Positions 18,169 through 28,045 are shown, counted from the first letter of the stretch. The stretch: DNA of 64,000 bases from Flavobacteriales bacterium (GCA_002717515.1 PBEC01000017.1:73159-137158), one strand, 5' to 3'. Program-made: numbers and translations. The notes: generated by a model not told the origin, from the letters alone.

Positions 18169-19830
18169 TCAATCTTCTTTACTCAATTGCTCAATATCGT
18201 ACAAAGCAAATTTCCAATCAAATTGCTTCCTTAACTTTTTAAAATTCTTCAACTTAATTTTTTGCCATTCATTCGTTGGCTTAATTATTTCATCGTTCAC
18301 TCTTATTGGTAAATTAAAGTTTTGTGTTTCCGCTTTCCATTTATAATTTACTCGCTTAAACCATAAAAACTTTTTCTTTTCATATTGTAAAACAGGTATA
18401 TCTGCCTGGTATAAATAACGAATCATTAAATTTTTCACATCATTACCCAGTTTGATTTCAAACCATTTTAATACTTCTTCGGTATTTGTATTGCTCAGCT
18501 CAAAGTACATGTGAAACTCTTTTAATGTAGCAAACCACAATGAATCGTTATCCAAAAAATTTCTTACTGTGTGTAACATCCATGAACCTTTACAGTACAT
18601 ATCCCCACTACCCTCTTCATTTATCCCGTATTCACCAATAATTGGTTTATCATTTTTCATTCTTCTTTGGGACCGCAAATAATTTATTGAGGCCTCATAT
18701 CCATACATTTTTTCGGTATATAAAACTTCGGTATAGGTACAGAATCCCTCGTGTATCCACATATCAGCGAGATCCTCCATACTCACACTATTGCCCCAAT
18801 ACTCATGACCGGATTCATGAATAATTATGTAATCAAACTCAATTCCTTCAGGATGATAGCCTAAATATCCCTTTTTGTACTGATTACCATAGGCGATTGC
18901 GGACTGATGTTCCATTCCAAGATAAGGTGCCTCAACAAGTTTAAAGCCGTCATTCCAAAATGGATACTTACCAAATAAATCCTCATATATTTTCAACATC
19001 GGGTTAACTTGTTGAAATTGACTCTTAGCTTTATCAACATTATAATCAAGAGCATAAAACTCTGTTTTAAGGGAGTCGTTGCCCGAGACATACCATCCTT
19101 GAATTTTTTCATAACTGCCCAAATAAAAACTCACATTATAGGTGTTTATTGGATATGTTACTTTCCATGAATACTTTTCATAAGTTTTATTATTAAGCTT
19201 AATTTGACTTGCATCCGTTAATTGACCGTTACTGATGCACTGATATCCCTCGGGAACAAAGAATGTTAATTTCATCGAATCAGGCTCATCGTATAAATGG
19301 TCTTTACAAGGCCACCAACTGCTTGCTCCCCAGCCTTCACAAGCAACACCACAAAAATGCCGATCCATTGAATCCTTATCCCACACAAACCCTCCATCCC
19401 AAGGTGCTTTTTTTGCCACATTTGGATAACCACTATAAGCTATTTTCAGTCTGTAACTCAACCCCTCACGAATGGTATCGAGAAACGAAATAAAAAGCGC
19501 ATCTTCAATCTTTTTAAATTCTACGGGGAATTCTTCCTCAACGCCTGAAGAATCAATTGGTGCATATAAATAAATACTTTCCACTGTAAAGTGCCTGAAT
19601 AAGTCAATCTGTATTGTTTTTGAATTTTCCAAAACAGTAAAATAAATATCGTTTTGACCTGAAATCATTTTCTTTTCGGGGTCAATATTAATACTTAAAT
19701 CATATGAAGTAACGTCATAGCAAAGTCTCTCCGGTCGAAGTGAACCACGAATTGAATCAGGATTGGTTGTAAGTATTGCAAAAGAATTGGTAGCGATAAA
19801 TAACATTAAAACGAGTAAGATTTTCTTCAT
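18169..19830 (-). CDS. Exported M1-family (gluzincin) metallopeptidase
   Basis: The 553-residue protein has a signal peptide (MKKILLVLMLFIATNSFA), so it acts in the periplasm or beyond. The N-terminal beta domain of M1 aminopeptidases is followed by the catalytic domain with HESGH (His338, Glu339, His342) and the third zinc ligand Glu361 in WIHEGFCTYTE. The exopeptidase motif usually written GAMEN reads GMEHQ at 305-309, so the final Asn is His. This form is shared by a Bacteroidota subgroup as far as I recall. There is no T9SS tail. The gene interrupts the usual rpmB-rpmG pair and has its own gaps of 266 and 129 bases. Confidence 0.9.
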   Translation of the reverse strand: MKKILLVLMLFIATNSFAILTTNPDSIRGSLRPERLCYDVTSYDLSINIDPEKKMISGQNDIYFTVLENSKTIQIDLFRHFTVESIYLYAPIDSSGVEEEFPVEFKKIEDALFISFLDTIREGLSYRLKIAYSGYPNVAKKAPWDGGFVWDKDSMDRHFCGVACEGWGASSWWPCKDHLYDEPDSMKLTFFVPEGYQCISNGQLTDASQIKLNNKTYEKYSWKVTYPINTYNVSFYLGSYEKIQGWYVSGNDSLKTEFYALDYNVDKAKSQFQQVNPMLKIYEDLFGKYPFWNDGFKLVEAPYLGMEHQSAIAYGNQYKKGYLGYHPEGIEFDYIIIHESGHEYWGNSVSMEDLADMWIHEGFCTYTEVLYTEKMYGYEASINYLRSQRRMKNDKPIIGEYGINEEGSGDMYCKGSWMLHTVRNFLDNDSLWFATLKEFHMYFELSNTNTEEVLKWFEIKLGNDVKNLMIRYLYQADIPVLQYEKKKFLWFKRVNYKWKAETQNFNLPIRVNDEIIKPTNEWQKIKLKNFKKLRKQFDWKFALYDIEQLSKED

Positions 19831-19910
19831 GACACAAGTATAAAAACGTTTAAAAAAAATTACCTAGTAGACTTAAAAATTAATTTTTGAAATTTTCTTA
19901 AACAAAAAAA

Positions 19911-19938
19911 AACGTCAACGATTTTAACCGATGACGCT
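19911..19938 (-). terminator. Intrinsic terminator of rpmB
   Basis: On the minus strand a stem CGTCA/TGACG, extended by CG/CG past one mismatch, is followed by at least nine T. It lies 22 bases after the rpmB stop, upstream of the M1 peptidase gene, and would uncouple the two. Confidence 0.75.
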
Positions 19939-19959
19939 TTAAGTTCAATTTTCAATAAT

Positions 19960-20196
19960 TTATTTCAAAAAGCCTGCATTTTTAGCTTCTTTCAAGGCTA
20001 TTTCAATTCCTTTCTTATCGATTTCTCTTAATCCTGCTTTTGATACTCTCAACTTAATCCACTCATTTGTACTGGGTACAAAGAATTTCTTATCGAATAA
20101 ATTCGGTTCAAAAGTTCTTTTAGTTCTATTTAAAGCGTGAGAAACGTTGTTCCCAACCATAACTTTCTTTCCTGTAATTTGACAAACTTTAGACAT
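19960..20196 (-). CDS. rpmB: 50S ribosomal protein L28
   Basis: The 78-residue protein has the L28 hallmarks: N-terminal [21 protein letters not shown], then [11 protein letters not shown] and [14 protein letters not shown]. Only one Cys is present, so it is the zinc-free form. It is transcribed alone, from the promoter at 20226 to the terminator at 19911, rather than with rpmG as in related genomes. The ATG start is typical. The upstream neighbour on the same strand (TPR-SpoIIE protein) is downstream-facing from a separate unit. Confidence 0.97.
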   Translation of the reverse strand: MSKVCQITGKKVMVGNNVSHALNRTKRTFEPNLFDKKFFVPSTNEWIKLRVSKAGLREIDKKGIEIALKEAKNAGFLK

Positions 20197-20225
20197 AGCT
20201 TAATCTATTTATATAAACGGGAGTG

Positions 20226-20256
20226 CAAAAATATGTATTAATTTCTAATTAGTAAA
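20226..20256 (-). promoter_or_regulatory. Promoter of rpmB
   Basis: On the minus strand the box TATTTTTG (complement of 20226-20233) matches TAnnTTTG. A weak -33 element (TTTA, 20253-20256) lies 19 bases further upstream. Transcription would begin about 20 bases before the ATG. Confidence 0.6.
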
Positions 20257-20309
20257 CCTTTTTGTCATTTAATTGTTACTTTGTTACGAGTAACGATTAA
20301 AGTTTCAAT

Positions 20310-22376
20310 TTAAAAAATCTTCAATTGTATTCCAATAAAACAAACATCATCAACTTGTTCCTCGCCTTGTTTCCAATCAGAAAACGTTTCTCTTAACATC
20401 CCTTTTTGTTGATTAATATCGTGTTGAGACAATTCAACGAGCAATCTTTTCAATCTTCTTATTTTAAACTTCTTCCCTTTGGATCCTCCAAATTGATCTT
20501 GTATTCCATCCGAACACATATAAATATTGTCGACGCCGTCAAGATTAATAATGTGGTTCGAGAAAGGTTTTCTGTAATCGTATCGACCTATCGGTTGTTT
20601 GTCCGCTTTAGTTACTTGAAGTTCATTACCTTTCACCATATAAAGAGGAATATTGGCACCCGCATATTCAACCTCATTTTTTTCAAAATCAAATAAACAA
20701 AGCGCAATATCCATACCGTCGTTTACGGTATCGTTACTTTTATCAAAAGTTTCCTCTACATATTTGTTTAGTGCATCTAGGATTTGGGAGGGTTTTGTTA
20801 ACCCGTATTCATTTACACAGGTGTCTAAACCATTGTTTCCTATCATACTCACTATCGCCCCAGGGACACCATGACCTGTTGAATCGGCACATGCAACAAG
20901 TACCCTTTGGCCCACGGAGTGCACCCAATAAAAGTCACCACTAACGATATCTCTTGGTTTGTAAAAAACATAAGAAAAGGGCAAACAAATCTTCATCAAC
21001 TCGTTTGAAGGTAAAATAGCTTTTTGTATTTTTTTTGCGTACTCAATACTGGATGTTATTTGGTCTCTCTGTTCAGCAATTGTTGAGTTCATTTTCAACA
21101 ACTGTTTATTGGTTCGGTTTTGACGTTGATTGAACAAGAAAAGCATCAGCGCAATTATTCCAACAGCAAAAATTCCTACACCCAAATAGGTTAATTGAGC
21201 ATCCTTAAACTCTTGATGTTTTTCTTGACGCAATATTTCTCGCTCTTTTTCATCGTTTTCCATATGCAGTAAGTCAATATCTTTTAGAAAAATATCGTGC
21301 TGCTTCCTTGCTTCTCGATTTAAATTATCAATATAAGCCCTGTATTTTTCTGAAACATTAAATGCTTTTTGATACAACCCTGCCTTTTGGTATGTTTGTA
21401 ACATATTATCGTACAAAAAAGACTTATTAAATCCAATATTTTTTGGGTTGTTCAAAATCTTATCCGCAGCCACAAAAAGAACGTCTGCAGCTTTATAATT
21501 CCCAAGCTCATAATACAGCTTACCAAGCCTTATATTGGTGACGTATTCTAAATCAGAATGCTCTATACCTCCTCTATCATGAAATTTTTTCACACTATCG
21601 ATACACGTCTTAAAATAACGTTCTGACTTACTGAAATCCCCTTGGTTGAAATATATAAATGCCTTTAATTGTATGAACCAGAAAGACCATTTTGTTGAAT
21701 GGGTAATGTTATTCCTCAATTCAAAATCATGAATTAAATCATACCCCATGTCCGATATACTGTCGGCAGATTTAAAACGACCTTCTTTATTGAGCAAATC
21801 TGAAAAGTCCAATAAATTAATGGCATATTCAATCGTATCCCGAAAAGCACGAGAAATAGGAAGAGATATTTTGTTGATTCGGATTGCGTTTTTATTATCA
21901 TAATTGTCCATGTAGTAAAGAGCAAAACTTTTGTACAATTTCAACAATGTTAATGTATCGGCATCGATTTTAGTTTGCTCAATTCCTGATTCATGCCAAA
22001 AAATGGATTTATCACTTAGGTTTTGACGAAGATGATTGCAAAGATTTAAGTATGCTAAGTTTCTGTCTTTATATGTATATGGAATTTTTAATTTATATTT
22101 TATTCTCAAATTTAGCGCTGCAATATATATTTCAGAAGCATAGTCCAGCTTACCTGCATCCGACGCCATTTTCCCAACCTCGGTATACTTGATATAAGCT
22201 TCAATAAACTTTCCAGAATGCTCTAATTCATCAGCAATCAATAAGGCTTTTTTTAATTTATCCTTTACCTTATTATTTGAGTTGATCTTGAAGGAGTCAG
22301 CAGAGTTTCCACAGCAAGGAAACGTGAAAGAAATCATGCAACAAAAGAAAAAGAATTTCTTGATGAGTTCAACCAT
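20310..22376 (-). CDS. Membrane TPR protein with SpoIIE/PP2C phosphatase output
   Basis: The 688-residue protein has a hydrophobic N-terminal signal (KKFFFFCCMISFTFPCCG) and about 350 residues of TPR-like helices facing the periplasm (for example YYELGNYKAADVLFVAADKIL). A single membrane helix follows (LTYLGVGIFAVGIIALMLFLF), then a short coiled linker (ITSSIEYAKKIQKAILP) and a SpoIIE-type PP2C phosphatase domain. Metal-binding acids are in SGDFYWV, ACADSTGHGVPGA and the C-terminal QVDDVCFIG. This is a common Bacteroidota design: an extracytoplasmic sensor controlling a Ser/Thr phosphatase, probably acting on an anti-sigma-factor antagonist. No partner kinase or antagonist gene is in the window. 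Confidence 0.9.
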   Translation of the reverse strand: MVELIKKFFFFCCMISFTFPCCGNSADSFKINSNNKVKDKLKKALLIADELEHSGKFIEAYIKYTEVGKMASDAGKLDYASEIYIAALNLRIKYKLKIPYTYKDRNLAYLNLCNHLRQNLSDKSIFWHESGIEQTKIDADTLTLLKLYKSFALYYMDNYDNKNAIRINKISLPISRAFRDTIEYAINLLDFSDLLNKEGRFKSADSISDMGYDLIHDFELRNNITHSTKWSFWFIQLKAFIYFNQGDFSKSERYFKTCIDSVKKFHDRGGIEHSDLEYVTNIRLGKLYYELGNYKAADVLFVAADKILNNPKNIGFNKSFLYDNMLQTYQKAGLYQKAFNVSEKYRAYIDNLNREARKQHDIFLKDIDLLHMENDEKEREILRQEKHQEFKDAQLTYLGVGIFAVGIIALMLFLFNQRQNRTNKQLLKMNSTIAEQRDQITSSIEYAKKIQKAILPSNELMKICLPFSYVFYKPRDIVSGDFYWVHSVGQRVLVACADSTGHGVPGAIVSMIGNNGLDTCVNEYGLTKPSQILDALNKYVEETFDKSNDTVNDGMDIALCLFDFEKNEVEYAGANIPLYMVKGNELQVTKADKQPIGRYDYRKPFSNHIINLDGVDNIYMCSDGIQDQFGGSKGKKFKIRRLKRLLVELSQHDINQQKGMLRETFSDWKQGEEQVDDVCFIGIQLKIF

Positions 22377-22550
22377 GATTTTATATCCGATTATTTAGGC
22401 CAAATGTTTGATAAGCAATCATAACAACCATAACTGCTTTAGGGTTCTGTTTAAATTAACAAAAATTGAAACAACAAAAAAATAAATACGAATGATTTAA
22501 ATGTGATTTAAAAAAAACAGATAAAAATTAAAATAGAAATTGTCATAAAA

Positions 22551-22577
22551 AAAGGAGGTTTAAAACCTCCTTTTTTT
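22551..22577. terminator. Bidirectional terminator
   Basis: GGAGGTT/AACCTCC (7 bp, 22554-22560 and 22564-22570, 3-base loop) is flanked by seven A and seven T. It overlaps the stop codon of the small membrane protein gene, which it should terminate on the minus strand. Confidence 0.85.
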
Positions 22578-22977
22578 AACTCATTCCCTCTAATACTGCA
22601 CCGAAGGCAGCTCCTCCTTTTATTAACGAGTATAGTAGTAATAGTATATAAATTATTAACACAACACCCCAAACTATAAAATAGTTCTTACATTTTGAAA
22701 AAAAGGAATCAATAGACTGAGAACTCATATTCATACTACTGATACTTGCACCCATTCCCAATAACTGAATACTGGTGTAGATAAAAACACCCGTAATTAC
22801 TAAAGAAATAAATCCTTGCAATGGGATTGAACCTAAAAGATAAAATGAGGCTATCAACATGAAAAATGAAAAAACGAAAAATACAATCGCAATAAATTTC
22901 ATCCAAGGCCCAGCGGCCTTCATTGCATTAATGGCTTTTTGTGAAAAAAGAGTGTTTGTTTGGTCTAGTGTTTCCAT
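22576..22977 (-). CDS. Small integral membrane protein (DUF5362-like)
   Basis: The 133-residue protein has three or four membrane helices (MKFIAIVFFVFSFFMLIASFYLL, FISLVITGVFIYTSIQLLG, YFIVWGVVLIIYILLLLYSLI). A polar loop with SSMNMSSQSIDSFF lies between the second and third. The layout matches small Bacteroidota membrane proteins annotated DUF5362, which is a tentative name from memory. There is no catalytic motif. The gene is alone between the TPR-SpoIIE gene and pnp, with its own terminator. Function unknown. Confidence 0.8.
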   Translation of the reverse strand: METLDQTNTLFSQKAINAMKAAGPWMKFIAIVFFVFSFFMLIASFYLLGSIPLQGFISLVITGVFIYTSIQLLGMGASISSMNMSSQSIDSFFSKCKNYFIVWGVVLIIYILLLLYSLIKGGAAFGAVLEGMS

Positions 22978-23272
22978 AATTTTTTTTTGTAAAAGTAATT
23001 AAGATTTTTCGATAGCCAAACAAAAGAAGAAAAGAGTTAATTACTAGATAAAACTAAATTTTGTTTTATTATTGAAAAATTTATTTGCAAAAAAATCAAC
23101 ATAAGAATAACTTAAGATGAGTCAGGAAAATCCTAATTTAATCTTTTGTTTCTATTGGAGTTTTATCAAGAATTAACCCGCCATGTTTTAACTAATTTGA
23201 AACGACTGATAAACGTTAAAATTGTTACCAAAAGTTTAAAACTAAGTAATTAACAAGGAAAAAATGTTAACA
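22978..23272. other. Non-coding stretch between the membrane protein gene and the pnp terminator
   Basis: About 295 AT-rich bases hold no reading frame with coding character on either strand and no RNA gene that I recognise. A clear TAnnTTTG box for the neighbouring minus-strand gene was not found. The stretch from 23273 is the pnp terminator. Confidence 0.5.
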
Positions 23273-23300
23273 AAAAAAGCCCCTAATTTTTAGGGGCTTT
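23273..23300 (-). terminator. Intrinsic terminator of pnp
   Basis: AAAGCCCCTAA/TTAGGGGCTTT, an 11-bp stem (23276-23286 and 23290-23300) with a 3-base loop, ends in a T tract on the minus strand, 19 bases after the pnp stop. Confidence 0.92.
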
Positions 23301-23318
23301 TGATATTTATTGAAAGAA

Positions 23319-25484
23319 CTATGCCTCTTTAGGAGATTGCTCTTGCTCTTTTTTCTCCGGCTTTGGTAAAAGCGCCTTTCTCGATAATTTAAACTTACCA
23401 GAGCGCTTATCAATTTCTAGAATCTTTATTTCAAGTTCTTGACCTTCTTCCAGCTCATCTTTCACATCCTTAATTCGCTTATGTGCAATTTCAGAAATGT
23501 GAAGTAACCCTTCTTTTCCTGGTAAGAACTCAATAATTGCTCCAAAGTCAAGTATTACCTTTACCTTACCCTTGTAGGTTTCACCTGCTTCCGGTACAGT
23601 TGTAATTCCTTTAATGGCTGCAACAGCTTTATCAATTCCTTCCTTGTTGCTACCGGCAACAGCAACAGATGCAATTTTATCTGTTTTCTCTTCCAGCACA
23701 ATGGTAGTTTCTGTTTCTTTCTGTAATTCCTGGATAACCTTTCCTCCAGGCCCTATAACAGCTCCCATAAATTCAGTCGGAATGGTGAATCCAACTATTC
23801 TTGGTGCATGCGACTTAAAGTCCTCGTTTGGTTTTTCAATGGTTTTTGCCATTTCATTTAGTATATGTAACCTACCTTCTTTCGCTTGATATAGTGCTTT
23901 AACCAATACTTCATAAGAAAGTCCATCAATTTTGATATCCATTTGAGTAGCGGTAATACCATCCTCAGTACCTGTTACTTTAAAGTCCATATCTCCCAAA
24001 TGATCTTCATCTCCAAGGATATCTGAAAGTACAGCATAATTTCCTGACTCATTATCATAAATCAGACCCATTGCAATTCCTGATACAGGTTTAGTAATTT
24101 GAATACCTGCATCCATTAAGGCCAACGTTCCTGCACATACTGAAGCCATCGATGAAGAACCGTTTGACTCTAAAATGTCCGAGATGATTCTAATGGTATA
24201 TGGAAAATCCTCTCCGCTCGGAACAACAGGCTTTAAGCCTCTCCAAGCTAAATTACCATGTCCAATTTCTCTTCTTGAAGTACCACGAACTGGACGGGCT
24301 TCTCCCGTTGAAAATGGTGGGAAATTATAGTGTAAATAAAATTGGTCTTCTCTTTGAACAGAAACGCCATCAGAAGACTGGGCATCTAATTTTGTCCCCA
24401 ACGCTAAAGACGCTAATGATTGAGTCTCCCCTCTTGTAAATATAGCTGAACCATGAGCTCCTGGCAAATAGTCAACTTCAGTCCATATGTCTCTAATTTT
24501 ATCAGTCGCTCTCCCATCTAAACGAGTTCCTTCATTTAAAACACAGTCTCTAACTGCAGCTTTTTGAGCTTTTTTAAACCCTGTAGATATATGACCTCCT
24601 AACTCCTCTAAATCCTCTTCAGAGTATGTGGACTTCAACTCTTCATATACTTCATTAAAAGCAGCAGATCTTTCCTTTTTTGAAGATCCCTTCTTAGCAA
24701 TATCATATATCTTTTGATAAACCGCTTCCTTTACTGAAGCATATACTTCTTCATTACTTTCTGGAGCAGAATATTCTCTTTTTGTTTGAGCTTTTTCAAC
24801 TTGTGCGGCTAAATCCAATTGAGCTTGACACTGTAGTTTAATAACCTCGTGAGCTGTTTTGATGGCTTCAATCATGTCTTCTTCAGATACCTCGCTCATT
24901 TCACCCTCAACCATCATGATGTTGTCCATGGTTGCAGCAATAACCATATCCATATCGGCTTCGGCTAACTCTGCTTTGTTTGGATTAACGATGAATTCAC
25001 CATTTACTCTGGCAACCTGAGCTTCAGAAACTGGTCCCATAAAGGGAATATCTGAAACGGCAATTGCAGCTGATGCCGCCAAACCTGCCAATGATTCAGG
25101 AGTTGAGGCATTCTCATCATATGAGATTAACTGTAACATCACCTGAGTTTCTAACCTATAATCATCTGCAAATAATGGACGTAATGCCCTATCAACCAAT
25201 CTACAAATTAAAATTTCTGTTTCAGTTGGCCGAGCTTCTCTTTTAATATATCCCCCTGGAAATTTACCAGCAGCAGTCCATTTTTCTCTGTAATCAACTG
25301 ATAGTGGAAAGAAATCTATTCCATCTCTTAACTCTGTTGAAGAAACAACAGTAGCTAAAAGCATTGTTCCACCTTGTTTAATAACCACAGATCCGTCAGC
25401 TTGTTTAGCCAATTTACCTGTTTCGATGGTAATCGTTTTACCACCTGCCAACTCTATAGTTTGGCTTTTTGCTTGAATACTCAT
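23319..25484 (-). CDS. pnp: Polyribonucleotide nucleotidyltransferase (PNPase)
   Basis: PNPase degrades RNA 3' to 5' by phosphorolysis. The 721-residue protein has two RNase PH domains ([18 protein letters not shown] and [19 protein letters not shown] in the second). A KH domain ([15 protein letters not shown]) and an S1 domain ([17 protein letters not shown]) follow, then a short charged tail. I start at the ATG at 25484 ([15 protein letters not shown]). An open extension to 25595 runs through the rpsO terminator and adds 37 unlikely residues. The gene follows rpsO, the same order as in many bacteria, but a terminator and a promoter-like box at 25510 lie between them. There is no sign of the autoregulatory hairpin known in enterobacteria. 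Confidence 0.97.
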   Translation of the reverse strand: MSIQAKSQTIELAGGKTITIETGKLAKQADGSVVIKQGGTMLLATVVSSTELRDGIDFFPLSVDYREKWTAAGKFPGGYIKREARPTETEILICRLVDRALRPLFADDYRLETQVMLQLISYDENASTPESLAGLAASAAIAVSDIPFMGPVSEAQVARVNGEFIVNPNKAELAEADMDMVIAATMDNIMMVEGEMSEVSEEDMIEAIKTAHEVIKLQCQAQLDLAAQVEKAQTKREYSAPESNEEVYASVKEAVYQKIYDIAKKGSSKKERSAAFNEVYEELKSTYSEEDLEELGGHISTGFKKAQKAAVRDCVLNEGTRLDGRATDKIRDIWTEVDYLPGAHGSAIFTRGETQSLASLALGTKLDAQSSDGVSVQREDQFYLHYNFPPFSTGEARPVRGTSRREIGHGNLAWRGLKPVVPSGEDFPYTIRIISDILESNGSSSMASVCAGTLALMDAGIQITKPVSGIAMGLIYDNESGNYAVLSDILGDEDHLGDMDFKVTGTEDGITATQMDIKIDGLSYEVLVKALYQAKEGRLHILNEMAKTIEKPNEDFKSHAPRIVGFTIPTEFMGAVIGPGGKVIQELQKETETTIVLEEKTDKIASVAVAGSNKEGIDKAVAAIKGITTVPEAGETYKGKVKVILDFGAIIEFLPGKEGLLHISEIAHKRIKDVKDELEEGQELEIKILEIDKRSGKFKLSRKALLPKPEKKEQEQSPKEA

Positions 25485-25509
25485 TATATAATTTCTGTTT
25501 ATTTTATGG

Positions 25510-25517
25510 CAAAGATA
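25510..25517 (-). promoter_or_regulatory. -7 box upstream of pnp
   Basis: On the minus strand TATCTTTG (complement of 25510-25517) matches TAnnTTTG and lies 25 bases before the pnp ATG. No clear -33 element was found at the usual distance. Confidence 0.5.
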
Positions 25518-25593
25518 TGATTTTTTAAACGAAGGAGGCTCTAAAAGGGCGGAAGGGTTTTTAATTATCTTTAAATATTTATTAAAAAACAGC

Positions 25594-25626
25594 ATAAAAA
25601 AAGGGCCTCTTTGAGAAGCCCTTTTA
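25594..25626 (-). terminator. Intrinsic terminator of rpsO
   Basis: On the minus strand AAGGGC-TT-CTC pairs with GAG-GCCCTT around a 3-base loop, with two bulged bases, and is followed by seven T. It lies 21 bases after the rpsO stop. Confidence 0.85.
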
Positions 25627-25646
25627 TAAAATAACTTAAGTGTATA

Positions 25647-25922
25647 TTACTTTCTTAGTCCCAATTCTGAAATTAAGGATCTATATTTCTGAATATCTTT
25701 AGCTTTTAAATAATCTAATAAAGACCGTCTTTTACCAACAGCTCTGATTAATGATCTTTTTGTAACAAAATCTTTTTTGTTTTCCTTTAAATGATCAGTC
25801 AAATGAGTGATTCTTGCAGTAAACAACGCTATTTGTCCCTCTGTAGAACCAGTATCAGTGTCGCTTTTACCAAATTTGGCAAAAATTTCTTTCTTCTTTT
25901 CAGCAGTAACAGTTAATGACAT
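25647..25922 (-). CDS. rpsO: 30S ribosomal protein S15
   Basis: The 91-residue protein matches S15 along its length: SDTDTGSTEGQIALFTARI, HLKENKKDFVTKRSLI and VGKRRSLLDYLKAKD. S15 binds 16S rRNA early in 30S assembly. The ATG at 25922 is followed by the usual MSLTVTAEKKKEIF. The promoter at 25951 and the terminator at 25594 bound a monocistronic unit, with pnp next on the same strand. Divergent from it is the BatA-like gene; their promoters are only about 30 bases apart. Confidence 0.98.
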   Translation of the reverse strand: MSLTVTAEKKKEIFAKFGKSDTDTGSTEGQIALFTARITHLTDHLKENKKDFVTKRSLIRAVGKRRSLLDYLKAKDIQKYRSLISELGLRK

Positions 25923-25950
25923 AACTAAATTTTATCTAAAAATTGGAGTG

Positions 25951-25980
25951 CAAAGATATCAATTCTTTTTGAACAAGCAA
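25951..25980 (-). promoter_or_regulatory. Promoter of rpsO
   Basis: On the minus strand TATCTTTG (complement of 25951-25958) is preceded by TTG (25978-25980) with 19 bases between. It lies 28 bases before the rpsO ATG. Confidence 0.7.
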
Positions 25981-25985
25981 CTCTC

Positions 25986-26020
25986 TTTGAAATAAAATTT
26001 AGAAAAAGAAGTTATATTTG
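25986..26020 (+). promoter_or_regulatory. Promoter of the BatA-like gene and its row
   Basis: TTTG at 25986-25989 and TATATTTG at 26013-26020 are separated by 23 bases. The start of transcription would fall near 26026, only about 13 bases before the TTG start codon at 26039. Confidence 0.6.
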
Positions 26021-26038
26021 GAAGAATAAATTGATTTT

Positions 26039-28030
26039 TTGGACATATCTTTCCTATATCCTTCATTTTTATGGGCCTTACTCCTGGTGAGTATACCTAT
26101 TTTACTTCATCTCTTTAATTTTAGAAAACATAAGATTCTATATTTCTCAAATGTTAGTCTATTAAAGGAAATTAAAGAGGAATCAAAAAAAGCAAGAAAG
26201 CTCAAAAACTGGCTAATTCTTTTATTTAGGATATTGTTTATTACTTTTTTAGTTCTGGCATTTTCCTTTCCCTATTCAGGTGAAAAATTAAGTACTCAAA
26301 ATGAAACGGTTAGCATATATATAGACAACTCCTTGAGCATGGATAGTGAGGGTGTAGAAGGAAATAAATTAAACAACGCTAAAGCATATGCTGATCAAGT
26401 TATTCAGCAACTTTCACCCAATACAAAAATCCACATTGTCACGAATGACTTTAAGGGCAAACATCAACTTACTTATAACAAAAGAAAGGCTCAGGAAGAA
26501 ATATCAAAAATATCACCCAGCCATTACACTAGGTCACTCAATTCCATAATGAATCGACAATCTTTATTTTTTCAGGGAAAAAACATTAAGAATACTGAGC
26601 TCTATTGGATATCTGATTTTCAACAATTGAATTCAAATAAAATTGAGAATCCGGATAGTTTTAAAATCCATTTGGCGATATTAAAAAGTAGTGAAGAAAC
26701 CAATTTATCCATAGATTCGGTTTGGTTTGAATCGCCTGTCAGAAAAAAAATAGGAACTGAGGTTTTAAAATTCAGTGTTTCAAACTACGGAACAACTGCT
26801 TTGGAAAACCTAAATATTAATTTAAGTATAAACAATAGAATAAATTCATTAACAATTCCTAACCTTACTGTTGGTAAGAGTATTCACGACTACAAATTTC
26901 AAATACCCGAGGACAGTATAATTAAAGGTGTTATTCAACTAGAAGATCAGGGGCTTTTATTCGACAATGAACTTATGTTTTCTTATTTGATACCCAATCA
27001 ACAAAAAGTTTGCTTAATTACCCCAAAAAAATCAGATGTAATAGCAACCCTTACCAAAATATTTAAAGGAGATACCTCTGTTGAATTATCGATTTTATCC
27101 CCTTTTGAAATTGATTACAAAATGCTTTCAGAGCAAGATTTGATTTTATTAGGAGAACTGGATGAAATATCGCAAAATCTGGCTATTGAATTATTAAAGC
27201 TGAGTAAATCAGGGAAAATCATCGGTGTAATCCCGGGAAACAATACCAATTTATTCAATTACAATGAGGCTTTTCAACTTTGGGGTAATGTATCAATCCT
27301 CTCAAAAGACACTCTAACTATGGGTATTGGAGATTTACAAAAATCTCATTCATTTTTTAAAGACGTTTTTGAAAAAAAGAAAAAAAGAAAAAATTTGAAG
27401 GAAAATTTCCCTTCTCTTTATATACATTATGACTTATCAACAGGTTCAAACTGTGAGTCAATAATTTACAAGGAAGATAATTCTCCATTCCTGGTAGAGC
27501 ATAACAACTTTTACTATTTGGCCAGTGGTTTATCAAAAACTCAATCAAATTTTTCAAAAAAAGCTTTGATTGTTCCTTTAATTTATCAAATGTTATTCAA
27601 ATCTATTAATACGACACCGATTCAATACTTCATAACCTCGAAAACAAAATTAGTTTCTCCATCCTCAGTAGATCGATTTATAAATGTTAAATCAAAGAAC
27701 TCTAATTCGCAATTAAGAGTTAACAATCATCTTTCCTCAATTCCTACCAACTTCCAAAAAGGGTATTATCAATTGCTAAAGTCTCAGAAAATTGTTGGTG
27801 CTTTCGGTTTAAATTATGACCGAACAGAAAATTCTTTAATAAAGGATCAGCTTCAAAATTTAAGTCAAGTCGAAAGCTCTCCTTTAATTTCAAGCTTTGA
27901 GGTTTCGGGCAACCAATCCAGTAACTTAAATCAGTTGTCCGACAATAAAAACACACATTGGTTAGCATGCTTGGTTCTATCTTTAACATGTCTTTTCTTT
28001 GAAATGATTTTAATACGAATTAAAATTTAA
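26039..28030 (+). CDS. BatA-like membrane protein with vWA-type domain
   Basis: The N-terminus (DISFLYPSFLWALLLVSIPILLHLFNFRKHK) is the BatA N-terminal motif. A second helix (WLILLFRILFITFLVLAF) follows, then a domain starting SIYIDNSLSMDSEG, which is a vWA-like metal-site motif of the DxSxS type. A C-terminal helix (LACLVLSLTCLFFEMILI) ends the 663-residue protein, so the large middle part is periplasmic. The start is TTG at 26039: an in-frame TAA lies 10 bases upstream and no ATG or GTG fits. Proteins like this stand next to a dihydroorotase-like gene in many Flavobacteriia as I recall, which holds here. Unlike true bat operons there is no MoxR ATPase nearby. Role unknown. Confidence 0.87.
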   Translation: MDISFLYPSFLWALLLVSIPILLHLFNFRKHKILYFSNVSLLKEIKEESKKARKLKNWLILLFRILFITFLVLAFSFPYSGEKLSTQNETVSIYIDNSLSMDSEGVEGNKLNNAKAYADQVIQQLSPNTKIHIVTNDFKGKHQLTYNKRKAQEEISKISPSHYTRSLNSIMNRQSLFFQGKNIKNTELYWISDFQQLNSNKIENPDSFKIHLAILKSSEETNLSIDSVWFESPVRKKIGTEVLKFSVSNYGTTALENLNINLSINNRINSLTIPNLTVGKSIHDYKFQIPEDSIIKGVIQLEDQGLLFDNELMFSYLIPNQQKVCLITPKKSDVIATLTKIFKGDTSVELSILSPFEIDYKMLSEQDLILLGELDEISQNLAIELLKLSKSGKIIGVIPGNNTNLFNYNEAFQLWGNVSILSKDTLTMGIGDLQKSHSFFKDVFEKKKKRKNLKENFPSLYIHYDLSTGSNCESIIYKEDNSPFLVEHNNFYYLASGLSKTQSNFSKKALIVPLIYQMLFKSINTTPIQYFITSKTKLVSPSSVDRFINVKSKNSNSQLRVNNHLSSIPTNFQKGYYQLLKSQKIVGAFGLNYDRTENSLIKDQLQNLSQVESSPLISSFEVSGNQSSNLNQLSDNKNTHWLACLVLSLTCLFFEMILIRIKI

Positions 28031-28045
28031 CTTCTTATTAGGTTA

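Noticed and set aside
25485-25595. N-terminal extension of PNPase
   Set aside because: The extra 37 residues are not in the family and run through the rpsO terminator; MSIQAKSQ is the typical start.
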